From: Alternaria dauci
Taxonomy: Eukaryota > Ascomycota > Dothideomycetes > Pleosporales > Pleosporaceae
Assembly (NCBI RefSeq): GCF_042100115.1
Contig: NC_091280.1
Coordinates: forward strand, 2,480,001-2,544,000
Length of the DNA stretch: 64,000 bases
Direction: 5' to 3'
This document shows, piece after piece, positions 32,175-42,833 of the stretch (its first letter is position 1; each line of letters opens with the position of its first letter). The notes below the pieces were generated by a model, which saw nothing but the letters and a program-made list of their open reading frames with translations, was not told the origin of the DNA and did no database searches. Both the position numbers and the translations under genes were made by a program.

Positions 32175-34020
32175 TTTAGGTAGGGGAGACGCCGCAGGCG
32201 GACCAGCGTCAGCGCGACTTGATGCAGCAATAACACGACGACGCTTTGTTGGATTTTTTGCTGCTTTGTGTAAGGCTTTTCGCTTACGTGTATTTACTGT
32301 ATCGCGAGATTTTTGTGCGGTTGCAGCGTCGCGTTGTAGCTTTTTGAGCGCCCGCTGCGCAGCTAGTTCCTTAGCCTGCGCTTTTCGCTTGCGATCACGC
32401 TCTATTTTAGCCTATTATTAAGTAACCTTTACTTCTACTTAAAGCTTCTTTTTATAAGCTATTACTACTACTTTAATCTCTCTATTATAAGCTTTTTAGA
32501 GTTATAGTTACTTAGCTTTATCTTGTTCTGCGGCTTTGCGGGCGCGCACTGTACGAATCTTTCTAGGACTCATGAAGACGGCCCCACCGTGCCACTCGTC
32601 GCCCTCTTGAATTGTCGAAGTTATCCGCTGCGTTGTCTGCTTTCTTTTGGTGTTGACCTCGCGTTGTAGGCCCTCGTTTTCGTGGTGGAGTAACTCGTTT
32701 TGTACCTGTAGAGAGTGCAATGAAGCTTCTAACTGCCGGGCTTCAACTTTTGACTTGTTAGGTACCGCAGCGTCGTAAATTTTTCGGAGCTCTCTCTAAC
32801 TATCCCCATCGCCGTGCTGCCTGATTTTTGAAGCCTCATCTTGTTGTTGTGGGTGGTTGTTGAAGCGTTTTAGTACAACCTCTGCATCCATCGGCCACAC
32901 GCCTGTAGCTTGAAAACTCTTCTTGATGAGATCTGGCCTTATTGTAGAGCTCCACGCGGGCCAAAAGTTGTCAAAAAAATCGCGTTTGGTGACCTTCGTG
33001 ATGCCCTGCGAGCGGTGGAGGTGGCGATCGAGTTCTTGAGAGTAGTACTGTGAAAGAGGTCCGAAAAGCACGACATCAAGCGGCTGTAAAGTGTGGGTTG
33101 AATGGGGTGGAAAGATGGCGAGAAGGATTCGATTGCTGTCGCAAAAATCAATAAAATCAGCCGTAACATGACTGCCGTGGCCATCAAGTATCAGAAGTCT
33201 GTAGTTACGACGCGCTTTTTGCTTCGTGAAGCGGTCAAAAACCTGTTGAAGCTATGCCAAACCTATCTCGTTGTTGCTCCATCCCGTCGGCGAGTTTGAG
33301 AAGAAAATCTCGTGTTTCTCGACCTCTACGGCGTCAAGCCAGCTCGATTGAAGCCCAGATGAACCCTGGTACACGAGAGCTGGAGGCAATGACTCCCCGG
33401 AAGCGCATACGTAAGCTAACAGCGTAACCCATTCACGATTGCTATCTTATATAGCTGCCTTAGCTTAATTAGAGGTTAATAAGGCCTTTATAAAGACTCT
33501 TTTTGACCGCTTTGCAACCCTAACGTGGAAGCCCTTCTCATCCATATTGTACGTGTTGCGAGCTTCAACGTCGTGTTCTTGCATCTTCGAATGCAATAAG
33601 TTAAAGTATAGCTTATATTTAAATCCTAAGTTAGCTTTATACCTATTACTATTAATTCTAGGGCTCTATTTAATAGTAAGCTTATCCTTATAGTAGTAGA
33701 GAAACTAGGTAACTTAGCTTTAGGAAACCTCCCACTTCGTGATCGTCGACGCGAAGTTTTGTATCATCTCTCGTGTTAGTAGCAAGCCTCGCCTTACGCA
33801 TCTTTCTATGTATAACACAAGTTCATGCTCTTGTTGTGGGTTGAGTAGTTGCTTATCGCGTCCCTAGGTCTTATTCGATCGCTGCGTGCCTTGGTGCCGC
33901 CGCGACAGCGTCGTTCGATCAACTCCAAATTTTTTCGCGACTTCACGGTACGAGAAATGTTCTCCTGGCTCACGCGATTCGATCTATGCAATTACTTCTT
34001 AAATTAGGTTTATAGTAGTA
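32175..34020 (-). pseudogene. Pogo transposase of E1 with patchy RIP
   Basis: The frame gives helix-turn-helix (FSYREVAKKFGVDRTTLSRRH), then the DDE core with NMDEKGFHVRV, LLILDGHGSHVTADFIDFC, PPHSTHTLQPLDVVLFGPL and FQATGVWPMDAEVVL, and a basic C-terminus. Long stretches (about 32520-33430 and 33730-33990) are almost clean. The short tracts at about 32400-32520, 33430-33500, 33600-33730 and 33990-34040 are saturated with TA changes and stops. The expected start codon, aligned to the Met of element B, reads ATA, a TG-to-TA change. Both visible catalytic Asp residues survive because they lie in clean tracts. Confidence 0.85.
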
Positions 34021-34100
34021 GAGATATAACGCGTTAAAGATAGGACGATACGCAATGTTAGGATGGTGGGGTAGCTCAGATTGCGAACTGGCTCGGATTA

Positions 34101-36225
34101 CAGTGCCCGTGCGCGTGACGAGCCACCCCACCATCCCAACATTGCGCGTCGTCCCATCTTCAACGCGTTATATCTCCACCACCATAACTCCAATTCAAGA
34201 AGCAATTGAATATATTAAATCGCGTAAAGCTGGAGATAATTTCTCGTACCGCTAAGTTATAAAAAAATTCGGTGTTGATCGAACGACGCTGTCGCGGCGG
34301 CACAAGGGCGTGCAGGCTTCCCGTAACGCCAAATTATAACAATAACAACTCCTCAGCCTATAACAAGAGGAGGAGTTAATAAAGTACATAGAGCGATGTA
34401 TAAGGGACAGTATACCACCTACGCGAAGTATTTTAAAAAATTTCGGCGCTGCGGTTGCGCAGTTAGAGGTCTCTGATAGCTAGGTTACACGATTTTAACA
34501 CCGCTATTCTAACTAGCTTACCACCAAATAGGACACTAGTATCGATCGTAAGCGTCACCTAGCTAACAGTAAGCATAAATACGAGTTATACTTTAACTTA
34601 CTGCACTCTAAGATACGAGAACATAGCATTAACGCGCGTAACACATATAATATAGATAAGAAGGGCTTCTTCGTCAGCATAGTAAACCGCACTAAAAGGA
34701 TCTTCTCTAAGGCAGTTTAGGAGGCAAAAGAGCGCACCGCGGCGCTAAGAGATAGTAACAGAGAATAGGTAACGCTGTTAGCTTACGTATGCGCTTCTAG
34801 CGATATATTACTACCCGCTCTTATCTACTAGGGCACCTCTAGGATTTAATTAAGCTAGGTTAACGATCTTTTAGCTAAATAACACTAGACTTTCGTCTCC
34901 TACTCGCTAACAGGATAGTTAAATAACACCTTAGGACTTACCTAGCTTTAGTAGGTATTTGAGCGTTATACTGCCGCTAAAGCTCGCTAGTAATAGCGTC
35001 TTCTACTTCTTAATAGCTACAGTAGCTACCTAACGCCTAAGTTTTTAGAGTATTGTAAAGATAAACGCATTATAGTTATAGTGTATCCTCTATATTTAAC
35101 CTACAGCTTATAGCTATTAGATATTATACTCTTCTCGCTACTTTTAAAGCACTACACTAAGCAGCTTACTTAACACCTCTAGCGAACCTAAGGCCTCTTA
35201 AGGATTACTAAATAGGACTTCTATTATTACTTTTAGCTAGTGTAGAGCTCTATAATAACCTATAATCTTATTTTAAAGAGTTTTTAAGCTACAGGCGTGT
35301 AGCTAATAGAGGTAGACCTAGTACTTTAACGCTTTAATAACTACCTACAATAACAAGATAACGACTTAGGAACTAGGGAGTAAGGTAACGGCGATACCTA
35401 GCCTTAGCTGCGAAAAGTTTTTAATGCTGTAGTAGTAGATAAGGCTAAAGTTGAAGCTAAACGGCTATTGTAAGGCCTGCACTTACTACAGGTTAACAAC
35501 GAGATTCTACAACTCTAAAATAAGGAGCTTCGCGCCGAGATTAACCTTATTATAAAGCGGCTAATTAAGTCTATAACACTAGCTACATAAGACGGCGATA
35601 AGTAGCATAGCGGCGCTGTGTTCTACAGCCTATAGAAGCTTACTAGTAAGCGCGCGCGCAAAGCCGCCAAATTAGATAAAGCCGCGTAACTATAACTCTA
35701 AAAAACTCGTAATAGAGAGGTAAGAGCGGCAGTAATAGCTTATAAGAAGCAGGTTTAAGAAGCTGTAAAGGTAGCTTAATAACAGGCTAAAATTAAGCGT
35801 GATCGCGAGCGAAAAGCGTAGGCTAAGGAACTAGCTACGCAGCGGGCGCTTAAAAAGTAGTAATAATAAGCTATAACCGCTTAAAAAAGTCACGATATAG
35901 TAAATAAGCGTAAGTGAAAAGCTTTATATAAAGCAGCAAAAAATCTGATAAAGCGTTATCGTGTTGCTGCTGCATCAAGTCGAGTTGACGCTGGTCCGCC
36001 AGCGGCGTCCCCCCCCCACCTAAAAACAGCGTATAAGGCCGCTAAATCAAGACGCCAGCGAGATACAAGTAGTGCAAACGCTGTAGCAGCGTCTATATAT
36101 TAATACTCTAAAAAATCTCACGATAATAGCTATTTAGTGTGGCTTAATAACCTCATATTTGCCGTCGTCTGATCTCGGTGGGGTGGCTTGTTACGCGAAC
36201 TGGCTCGTTACGCGCACGGGCACTG
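34101..36225 (+). mobile_element. Pogo-type element E2, inserted into the E1 terminal repeat
   Basis: TA duplications lie at 34099-34100 and 36226-36227. The ends start CAGTGCCCGTGCGCGT on both sides. The right repeat holds two 17-bp-spaced units (GCGTAACGAGCCA and GCGTAACAAGCCA), while the left repeat has just one, being shorter by exactly 17 bp. The element is 2125 bp and runs opposite to E1, which makes the 34036-34165 junction look like a palindrome. Confidence 0.92.
34167..36110 (+). pseudogene. RIP-destroyed pogo transposase of E2
   Basis: The N-terminus is nearly clean: TPIQEAIEYIKSRKAGDNFSYR and then FGVDRTTLSRRHKGVQ, a CENP-B-type helix-turn-helix. The start codon has become ATA. 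From about 34320 the frame is full of TAG/TAA. It can still be followed through TYNIDKKGFFVSIV, VFERYTAAKAR, LLLLNSYSSYL (catalytic Asp to Asn) and FKATGV-like remnants to a basic tail ending near 36110. The C-terminal stretch at about 35900-36060 is again only lightly mutated. No product is possible. Confidence 0.82.
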
Positions 36226-36242
36226 TACGCACGGGCACGGTA

Positions 36243-36680
36243 CAACCCTTGTGCGGGGGTCGAGCCACCCCACCAAGATCAGACGATCGAAAAGATGAGG
36301 TTATTGAGCCACACACAATAGCCATGATCGCGAGAAAAGCTGGCGTAGTGTTATATGGAAGCGTCTAGAGCATTGGCACTACTTGTTTCTCGCTGGTATC
36401 TTAGTCTGGCGCTGGCTTACGTACGCTGCGTTTGAGTGGGGGAGACGCCGCCGGCGGACCAGCGTCAACCCGGCTTGATGCAGCAACACCACGACGACGC
36501 TTTGTCGCATTCTTTGCTGCTTTGTGTGATGCTTTTCGCTTACGCTTGTTGACTGTATTGTAAGTGTTTGAGTAGTTGCAACGCCGCGTTGCTGCTTTCC
36601 AGGAGCCTTTTCTGTAACCAGTTCCGCAGCGCGCTGTTGAGGCTCGCAATTACGCTTAATTTTAGCTTGTTGTTAAGCCA
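36243..36680 (-). mobile_element. Truncated pogo-type element E3
   Basis: It starts right after the TA at 36241-36242 with CAACCCTTGTGCGGGGGTCG and has one CGAGCCACCCC unit in its terminal repeat. The sequence closely parallels the left end of E1 (32000-32400). It includes a minus-strand frame, 36401-36649, for the basic transposase tail (NKRKRKASHKAAKNATKRRRGV). Homology ends near 36680 with no second terminal repeat, so more than 1.6 kb is missing. The copy is hardly RIP-mutated. Confidence 0.8.
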
Positions 36681-37096
36681 CCTGTAAGCAGGGGGGTGAT
36701 GGTAGGATAGGGTCTCATGTATGAGTGTATTGTTGTTGTGTGTGTGTATGTACAAGTGTGTGTCTGAGCTCTGAAACAATCGAACGCATTACAGTAGTCA
36801 TGACTGCAGAGCAGTCATGTGATGTAGTCCTGGGCTTACAACTATCGAACGTGGAATCTGATTACTCTCGCAGTGACAACAATTTTTCACAAATATGTGC
36901 ATATTGCGCTTACTAGACTATATCTTACCACAGTCGTCACATCTTAGATTAGCGCACTCTGACATCGCCATGCTGATGAGCGATCGCGCTGACTGAATGC
37001 GCCGTACGCATATCTTTGCTCAGATGACCCGAGACATGTCATAAATGAGCGTCCCCGACGGAGACTGCCATCGGCTTTCTGCAGTAGCCCTCAAAG
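36681..37096. other. Upstream region of the DUF7492 gene
   Basis: A short GT-rich run lies near 36738-36762. This region should contain the promoter of the gene at 37097. No other feature is seen. Confidence 0.4.
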
Positions 37097-38089
37097 ATGC
37101 GATACCAAACACGTGCTACACTCTTGGTGTTGACCGCGAATTGGGCGAATGCCCACTCGTGGGTGGAACAGCTCGCCAACATCGCCTCGAATGGCTCGTA
37201 TGTGTCCAGCTTTGGCTATCCGCGAGGTTTTGCAGACAAGACTGTCGGCAGCAGCTTCGACCAAGAGGCCAACAAATGGCTCCTACCACGCGATGCAGAC
37301 TTTATCAACGAGACAGATCTTCTTTGCCACCCATCTCAACGCGTTCCCAACCAAGCAGGCGGCTTTTCCCGTCTGCAGACCAGCCCAGGCAGCGTGATTG
37401 CGATGCGTTATGCTGAGAATGGCCACGTTACCCTACCCGGCGGTGGAAAGGGTCTCGTGGGGAAGCCAGAGAAGGGCGGTACGGTGTTCGTGTTTGGCAC
37501 AGAGCAACCGCGTCCCGATGAGACTCTACAAAACGTGATGCATTGGACAAGAGATGGAAAGGGAGGCGATCGAGGTGGTAGACTACTGACCGCTCAGAAC
37601 TTTGACGATGACAGATGCTACCAGCTTAGGACTGACGTCACAGCGTTGGGTGAAGCCCGTCGGTCAAAGACACCGAACCCAAAGCCCGGACAGCCCGGCT
37701 CTGAACATGAACTTCTCTGCGAGACAGACGTGAAACTACCAGATGATGTTGCCCCCAGCCAGCCCTACACGCTCTATTGGGTGTGGCAGTGGCCCACAGC
37801 ACCGCAGGCAGAGCCCGGGCCTCTACAAGGGAAGGATGAGTACTACACATCGTGTATCGACGTGGACGTCGTCTCTGACTTGCCGCCGGAGCAGAGTGGC
37901 ACTGTACTCAAGGACCAGGACCCGATGACTAGGGCCGTGCCCAATTTCGAATCTCGCACTGCGCTGACCATCGATCCGCTGGCATTGTCATCACAGGCAG
38001 GCTTTGGGCGGCCCACTGAGACCAGCAGCCACCCTCCTTCTGTCAACCAGACCGTTAGCCCCTTGTATCCACCCTCGTCCTCCGCATAG
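37097..38089 (+). CDS. Secreted DUF7492 protein, possible copper His-brace
   Basis: This is a single exon of 330 aa. Residues 1-20 form a signal peptide (hydrophobic core LLVLTANW, then Ala-x-Ala), and cleavage would leave His as the first residue of HSWVEQL. The body has the landmarks I associate with the DUF7492 family of fungal secreted proteins: SFGYPRGF, a PxQxGGFSRLQTSPGSVIAMRYAENGHVTLPG segment, GTVFVFGTEQPRPDE, NFDDDRCYQL and YTLYWVWQWPT, with a late Cys (YTSCIDVDVV). An N-terminal His after cleavage plus a His in GHVTLP recalls the copper site of lytic polysaccharide monooxygenases. That role is inference; substrate unknown. A Ser/Pro-rich tail follows residue 280. The ATG at 37097 fits the signal peptide well. 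Confidence 0.8.
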   Translation: MRYQTRATLLVLTANWANAHSWVEQLANIASNGSYVSSFGYPRGFADKTVGSSFDQEANKWLLPRDADFINETDLLCHPSQRVPNQAGGFSRLQTSPGSVIAMRYAENGHVTLPGGGKGLVGKPEKGGTVFVFGTEQPRPDETLQNVMHWTRDGKGGDRGGRLLTAQNFDDDRCYQLRTDVTALGEARRSKTPNPKPGQPGSEHELLCETDVKLPDDVAPSQPYTLYWVWQWPTAPQAEPGPLQGKDEYYTSCIDVDVVSDLPPEQSGTVLKDQDPMTRAVPNFESRTALTIDPLALSSQAGFGRPTETSSHPPSVNQTVSPLYPPSSSA

Positions 38090-38724
38090 CTTTTGCGTTA
38101 TCGCCCATGCGCTAGCCGTCATCTCACTCCAAGGCGGGCATGAATTGCGACAGGATCATGTTTAGTGATAGCAAGAAGCAAGAAATTCCATAGTCACAAG
38201 CTTTCATAGGCCGATATGAATGCAAACCCCACGTTTATTCCCCCTAGCTACTTCCAATGCCGTGAATCAAGCGGAATGAAACTTGCAGGCACTGTTACTA
38301 ATCAATGAGCACACAACGAAAACTGAGGTCTAGCATCTAATGTCCGTACCTTGGGCCAGCAAAAACTCCCGTACCAGAGAATGACCAAAGTACCTCGACT
38401 TAGAGCGCGCAGAAGATCTTGCGCACATGGAATATCTCTACAGCCTTCGCAGACAACACAAGGTGTATCCCTGGATCGTAAGAGGCTGTGATTAGATGAC
38501 GAGACATTTTTTACCCGCACGTTCGTCGTCGCGTCATAGGATGTATCTGAATTCAAAACCAGTGCGCTGGGGTTCTATAGCTGTAGTCCTAGTATAATGG
38601 TCATCGACTGGAGAGAGCATATAATTGAACGTGCCGCCAGTCATTCTGCCGATAGCGTTAACAAACCTTCCCCGTACCCCCGGTCCCTCCGCGACGGTAC
38701 ACATTCGTAGACCTTTGAGAGCGC
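38090..38724. other. Intergenic stretch, nothing recognised
   Basis: It lies 3' of the DUF7492 gene. Minus-strand frames at 38302-38920 overlap a MITE and show no domain. Confidence 0.4.
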
Positions 38725-38853
38725 TAACGTCCGTCCCTGCGTAACGGGACACCCTGTGTACCGGGATCGGCCAATCAGCTTGCAGATTTTGGATGGAAGT
38801 CTGTGATTTAAGTGAGCTGATTGGCCGGTTCCGGTACGCAGGGATGGACGTTA
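38725..38853. mobile_element. MITE family 1, copy 1 (right arm shortened)
   Basis: It starts TAACGTCCGTCCCTGCG and ends CGCAGGGATGGACGTTA, so the ends are inverted repeats. The inner arms also pair (CGGCCAATCAGCTT against GTGAGCTGATTGGCCG). The right arm lacks a segment present in the 60-kb copy. There is no coding capacity. Confidence 0.85.
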
Positions 38854-39010
38854 GATAGGAAGTACAGTCGCCAAAGACGGAGACTACAGGCTCCGAATGC
38901 CAACTTAGCGTAAACAACATGCATTCCGGCAGTCTCTCTGCGTGAAAGGCGAGATCGTCTCACTTTGACCCGCAGGGCATGGGGCTTTAGATCCTCTTTT
39001 GTCGCACAAC

Positions 39011-39156
39011 TAACGTCCGTCCCTGCGAAACAGGACACTCTGCATGCCAGGGCTGGCCTATCAACGTCCAGATCTTGGACAGAAATCTGTGATTCGAGTG
39101 AGCTGATTGGCCGGTTCCGGCACGCAGGACCTCCCCTCACACAGGGATGGACGTTA
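39011..39156. mobile_element. MITE family 1, copy 2
   Basis: It has the same termini (TAACGTCCGTCCCTGCG...CAGGGATGGACGTTA) and the same central AGTGAGCTGATTGGCCGG string as copy 1, 157 bp away in the same orientation. Point differences are scattered, so it is not a recent tandem copy. Confidence 0.85.
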
Positions 39157-39195
39157 GGTCGCTTGTGAATCGTGTCGCATGAATGCACCCGCTGT

Positions 39196-40544
39196 CTAGA
39201 CATGGGCCCAGCCATTGTCAACAAGTACCTGCATCTCGTTGATAAGGCAGGTCTCTCCAGCTTCTTCGTTTTCTCTGCTTACACTTCTCCACCTTGCAAC
39301 TCTTCTTGCTACCTCCCATTCTTTCAGCCAAGAGGGAATCATCCATCGACCGATGCGATTTCTCCACAGGGCCATGGATACCTGCCAAGAGGAAAGCAGC
39401 AATCTTTGCGGATGTACAACATCGTATGCTTCCCTACTGTACCCCACACGAACCTGCGGATTCACGTACGTTCGCTTGTTGACACGGAGTGGATTGTCTG
39501 CGTGTATCAGACAACATTCAGATCCCTCGACATGCCAAGCCGCAAGAGAGTCCGGAATGCTACGAAACTGCAGTGGGGACTTGAGACAAAGGGCTCGGCG
39601 GGCATTGCCACTGCATCGCAACGCAACGAGTTAGCCACTGACAGGAGAATAGAGAAGAGCATGACTGTTTGTATGGTAGAACCCATCAACAGTACCTAGA
39701 CTCACCTATGCCGTTCCAACAACTAGCCACGGGCACTGGGTCATTTCTCAACGTCGCTTCTCGGGACTCCCTCGCTCGGAAGTACGGCCACGTCTGCATA
39801 AGTGGTTCATGACCTTCGGCATCCCTGAGCGTAAATGTATCGTAGAGATGCGGAGGGTGATTAAAGTCCAGTGAGCAAGCGGCTGCAAAGTCTCCATCGT
39901 TTATGTTGAGTAGTCGGAAGACGTCCTTCTGTGCTATCGTCAGCTACTCTGGGCATTTCCAGTGCGAGCCAGCTTGTCAGGCATACATCGAACACGACGT
40001 CGTTCAAAAAAAGAACGGTATCAAACTGCTCCCCTTGCCGGGCTAGCTCCTGCAAAGGCAAAAGAGTCCAGTTGCGGAGTCTAGAAAGATAGGGTATCCG
40101 CCTGAGCTCTCTCCGTCCTCTAGGTGTGTCGATCCAGCCGGATCCCGTTTCCGTTACAGAGATCTCATCTAGATGAGTAGTCTCCGAAAGAGTTATGTTT
40201 CACCTGATATCATGTGCCGCTAACGCCGTGTCAAGCTCGCTGAGGCCGTCCTTGCTATCGTCCCAGCTCCCGCTTTCGTAGATGGTAATGAAGACATTCT
40301 CTCGGCCGAGCGCATCTGCCAAAGCGATCACAGCATCGTTCCAGTGGCTCCGCAGAATTTTCTCGTTGTTCTAGTGTATACTAGCGGTGTATACTCGCTC
40401 CGATCGCTGTGTAACGAACTCGTCCGCAGGGCTCAAGTGGCAACGCAAGATTTGTGCGACGTCAAAAACATGGAATAGTATGATGACCGGAAGAAGTAAT
40501 TGTTTGATTGGACGACGGCGTAGCGCTCGTGGGGTGTATATCAT
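39196..40544 (-). pseudogene. GT69 (CAP59-type) mannosyltransferase pseudogene
   Basis: From the likely ATG at 40544 the N-terminus has a membrane anchor (IKQLLLPVIILFHVF). Landmarks of the CAP59-type glycosyltransferases of family GT69 follow: ILRSHWNDAV, ENVFITIYESGSWDDSK, FDTVLFLNDVVF, DGDFAAACSLDF, LYDTFTLRDAEGH, PVASCWNGI, RSIPDSLAAWHVEGSECCLIHADNPL and VRVGYSREAYD. Two introns fit: one with GTATGC...CACAG near 39910-39970, one with GTGAGT near 39700. The gene is broken by a TAG near 40374 (a Trp position), a TGA near 40203 (an Arg position) and a one-base frameshift near 39580 before the C-terminal block. Homologues attach mannose to glycans in the Golgi. Confidence 0.82.
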
Positions 40545-40673
40545 TGCTGTCGTCGATGGACCGTAGGCGTGTACTGCAGGTTGAGGTAAGCTAGTGATCA
40601 GTATGTCATTGTTCAGCTGCAAGGAAAAAGAAGTCCGCGGCATCTGGGGGTACAGGAAAGTATGCATCGTCAC

Positions 40674-42833
40674 ATGTGGCTGTCCCTACATGCTCTTACC
40701 TGATGTACAATGTTTCACAAGTAGCTCTGTGATTCGAAGAGCATGGGCATAGTGCGCTTTGATATTGTGAGTCGTAATGATTCGTCCTGTTTCGGCATGA
40801 TGCCATATACCCGTGCGAGTCATACTAAAGCCTGTATCCAGCCATCTCACGTCCTGGAATTATGTCTCAGTGAGCACAAAGATCTCTCCCATACATGTTG
40901 CATATGACGCTCATGTTGCTTACTTTGACCGCCTCACGTTCAGCGCTGGTAAGCGAGAAGCGCCACCCGGCGAGATGAGCCGACTTGACAGTCATCACAT
41001 CACTCGCCACACACTTCCAGAGATCTGAAACTGCTATGCATCTGTATTTTGAATACTTCAATTTCTTCTGTCATGTTGCAGTCAGGAGAGTACAATGGTT
41101 GTGAGCAAGCTATTACACCGAACGAAGGTCAACTTGACGCGATGACAAGCTCGGAGTAACTATATGTCTTCTGAATTGGAGTGTCTCGGAAATCAGTGGA
41201 AAAAGGTCCAAAAAGCAAAACGCATATGCAGCCGGTCTGCAAGTGACCGTGGTGAGGATGGGCTTGGATTGACTTGTATTCGCCTCGCCGAGGGGCACTT
41301 CTTGCTTACATGCGATGGATGTCAGCTGCTTTTGCAACGATCCACAGCAAGGCAGAGGTACGCTGCATAAGAGCGTATCCCAAATTCTTCTACTCCATGC
41401 TATAGCGCTCAGGATATTCTTGTCTACGGGTGGAATTGCGTATAAATAAGGAGCCCCTCAGCTTGAGCTCATGAGTATCTGTCTTTATTACGTCATTTTT
41501 CCTGTTGCCGAAACGATCTTAGTTTCCTTTGTCTGGTCCAACAGGTCAGCTTGGCCTCACAACTCCAGCTAGTGAGGTATAATCATAACGTACATGCGTT
41601 CGCACAATCCGTAGGTTTCCACTACGGTCCGGCGATTCGGTTGCAACCTACAACCAGGTGTTAGAATTGATGAAGAGGCTGCTTCGTGCGCTGAGGAACA
41701 AACCAACCCTTCTTGTGCATACGATTCCACTGACGCTAAGGGATATCGTTCGTTGGGTAGGGGATCTTGTTCATAGGGCGGCGCTGACTCCAGCTCCGGC
41801 GAGGGCGCGCCAGACCGCTCGGGTGGGCCTGAGTAGTGGGATCGTCCAAACAGATGATGGACTGGATCAAACCGATATAGCAAAATGACTATGCACATGT
41901 TCAGAGGCAGGGTTCTAGGACGAGGTCTGTGTAGGGGGCCAGGAACGGCCGTTATGCGTTGTAAGTAAGTGCCGAGAATGCAAACTTTGATGCACTGTAA
42001 CGTGAAACTATCTTGTCGCTTTGACGGACCTCGTCAGCTGCTCTCTATATATCAGAGTATGGCCTAATCGTCGCAAGAGAACGGTATACAGATCGTCACT
42101 CCTGACTGTCAGCTGCTTATGCTAGATCTTCCACTCGCGAAGCGACTCGAATACCATGACGGATGCGTAAATCGGCTACAAAGCACAGTATCGCAGGCCA
42201 AGCGCTGCTGGGAGCATAAGCCTTATTACTGACAACGCCGTGCGATGACCTCTAGACATACAGAGTCAGGATGCTAACGACGATACACGTAAGCTCTCCT
42301 AGTTTTTTTGCTCATGATATCCGTACCCAACCGTGCGACGGCCAGCTTCCTCCTGGAGGTTTGGTTCTCGCTTAGCTTATAGGCGCGCAAGAGCTACCTT
42401 TCTACAGATTCAGGCTGCATACCTGCTGCATGACCACACCTTCCTTTCATACCACCTATCATGTTGAATCCGGCATGCATTCGGTATATACTATGCTGCG
42501 GCATTACCACACAATCTTCGTCACCGTTGAGACTAAAAAAAGCCGAGAGCGATAATCAAAAGCGGTCTCTCGCCTTTCTCCAACTTGCTGACTATCCGGG
42601 TTGCATGACAAAAAATGCTTCACAAAACACACCTGCAGGATTATACGTGCAAAACACTTGCTTACATCTCATGTGGTGATTGTGAGTTATCTTATTTCTA
42701 TCTTGTGGAAACAACATGGAACGGAATTGATCAGATTGTCTGCATCTCACACATTGCCTCCCTGGAACAATTATGCCTGCATCGCTTGTGAAGATGTAAC
42801 GCGCAGTCGCATCTCCTTAGGCAGAAATGTTCG
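40674..42833. other. Long stretch without a supported gene
   Basis: Frames up to 109 codons (41569-41898 minus) occur but match nothing. No transposon landmark, terminal repeat or RNA gene was recognised. Confidence 0.4.

Larger units (their letters stand above)
31974..36240 (-). mobile_element. Pogo-type element E1, interrupted by element E2
   Basis: The left end follows a TA (31972-31973) and starts CCGTGCCTGTGCGTAATCC. The right end is split. One part lies before E2 (to 34100), and the last 13 bp CGCACGGGCACGG lie at 36228-36240 after E2, followed by TA (36241-36242). Rejoined, the right terminus matches the left with few changes. GTAATCCGAGC and GCAATCTGAGC recur 17 bp apart in the repeats. 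Without E2 the element is about 2.14 kb. Confidence 0.9.

Noticed and set aside
34036..34165. A large palindrome that looked like a head-to-head duplication or hairpin
   Set aside because: It is explained by E2 inserting in opposite orientation into the terminal repeat of E1. The TA duplications and the displaced 13-bp E1 end account for it.
16818..36680. Repeat arrays that might be CRISPR
   Set aside because: The repeats are terminal repeats of transposons, not evenly spaced short repeats with unique spacers, and the genome is fungal.
39172..39699. A 175-codon plus-strand frame
   Set aside because: It is the shadow of the minus-strand GT69 pseudogene, whose conserved blocks fix the true strand.
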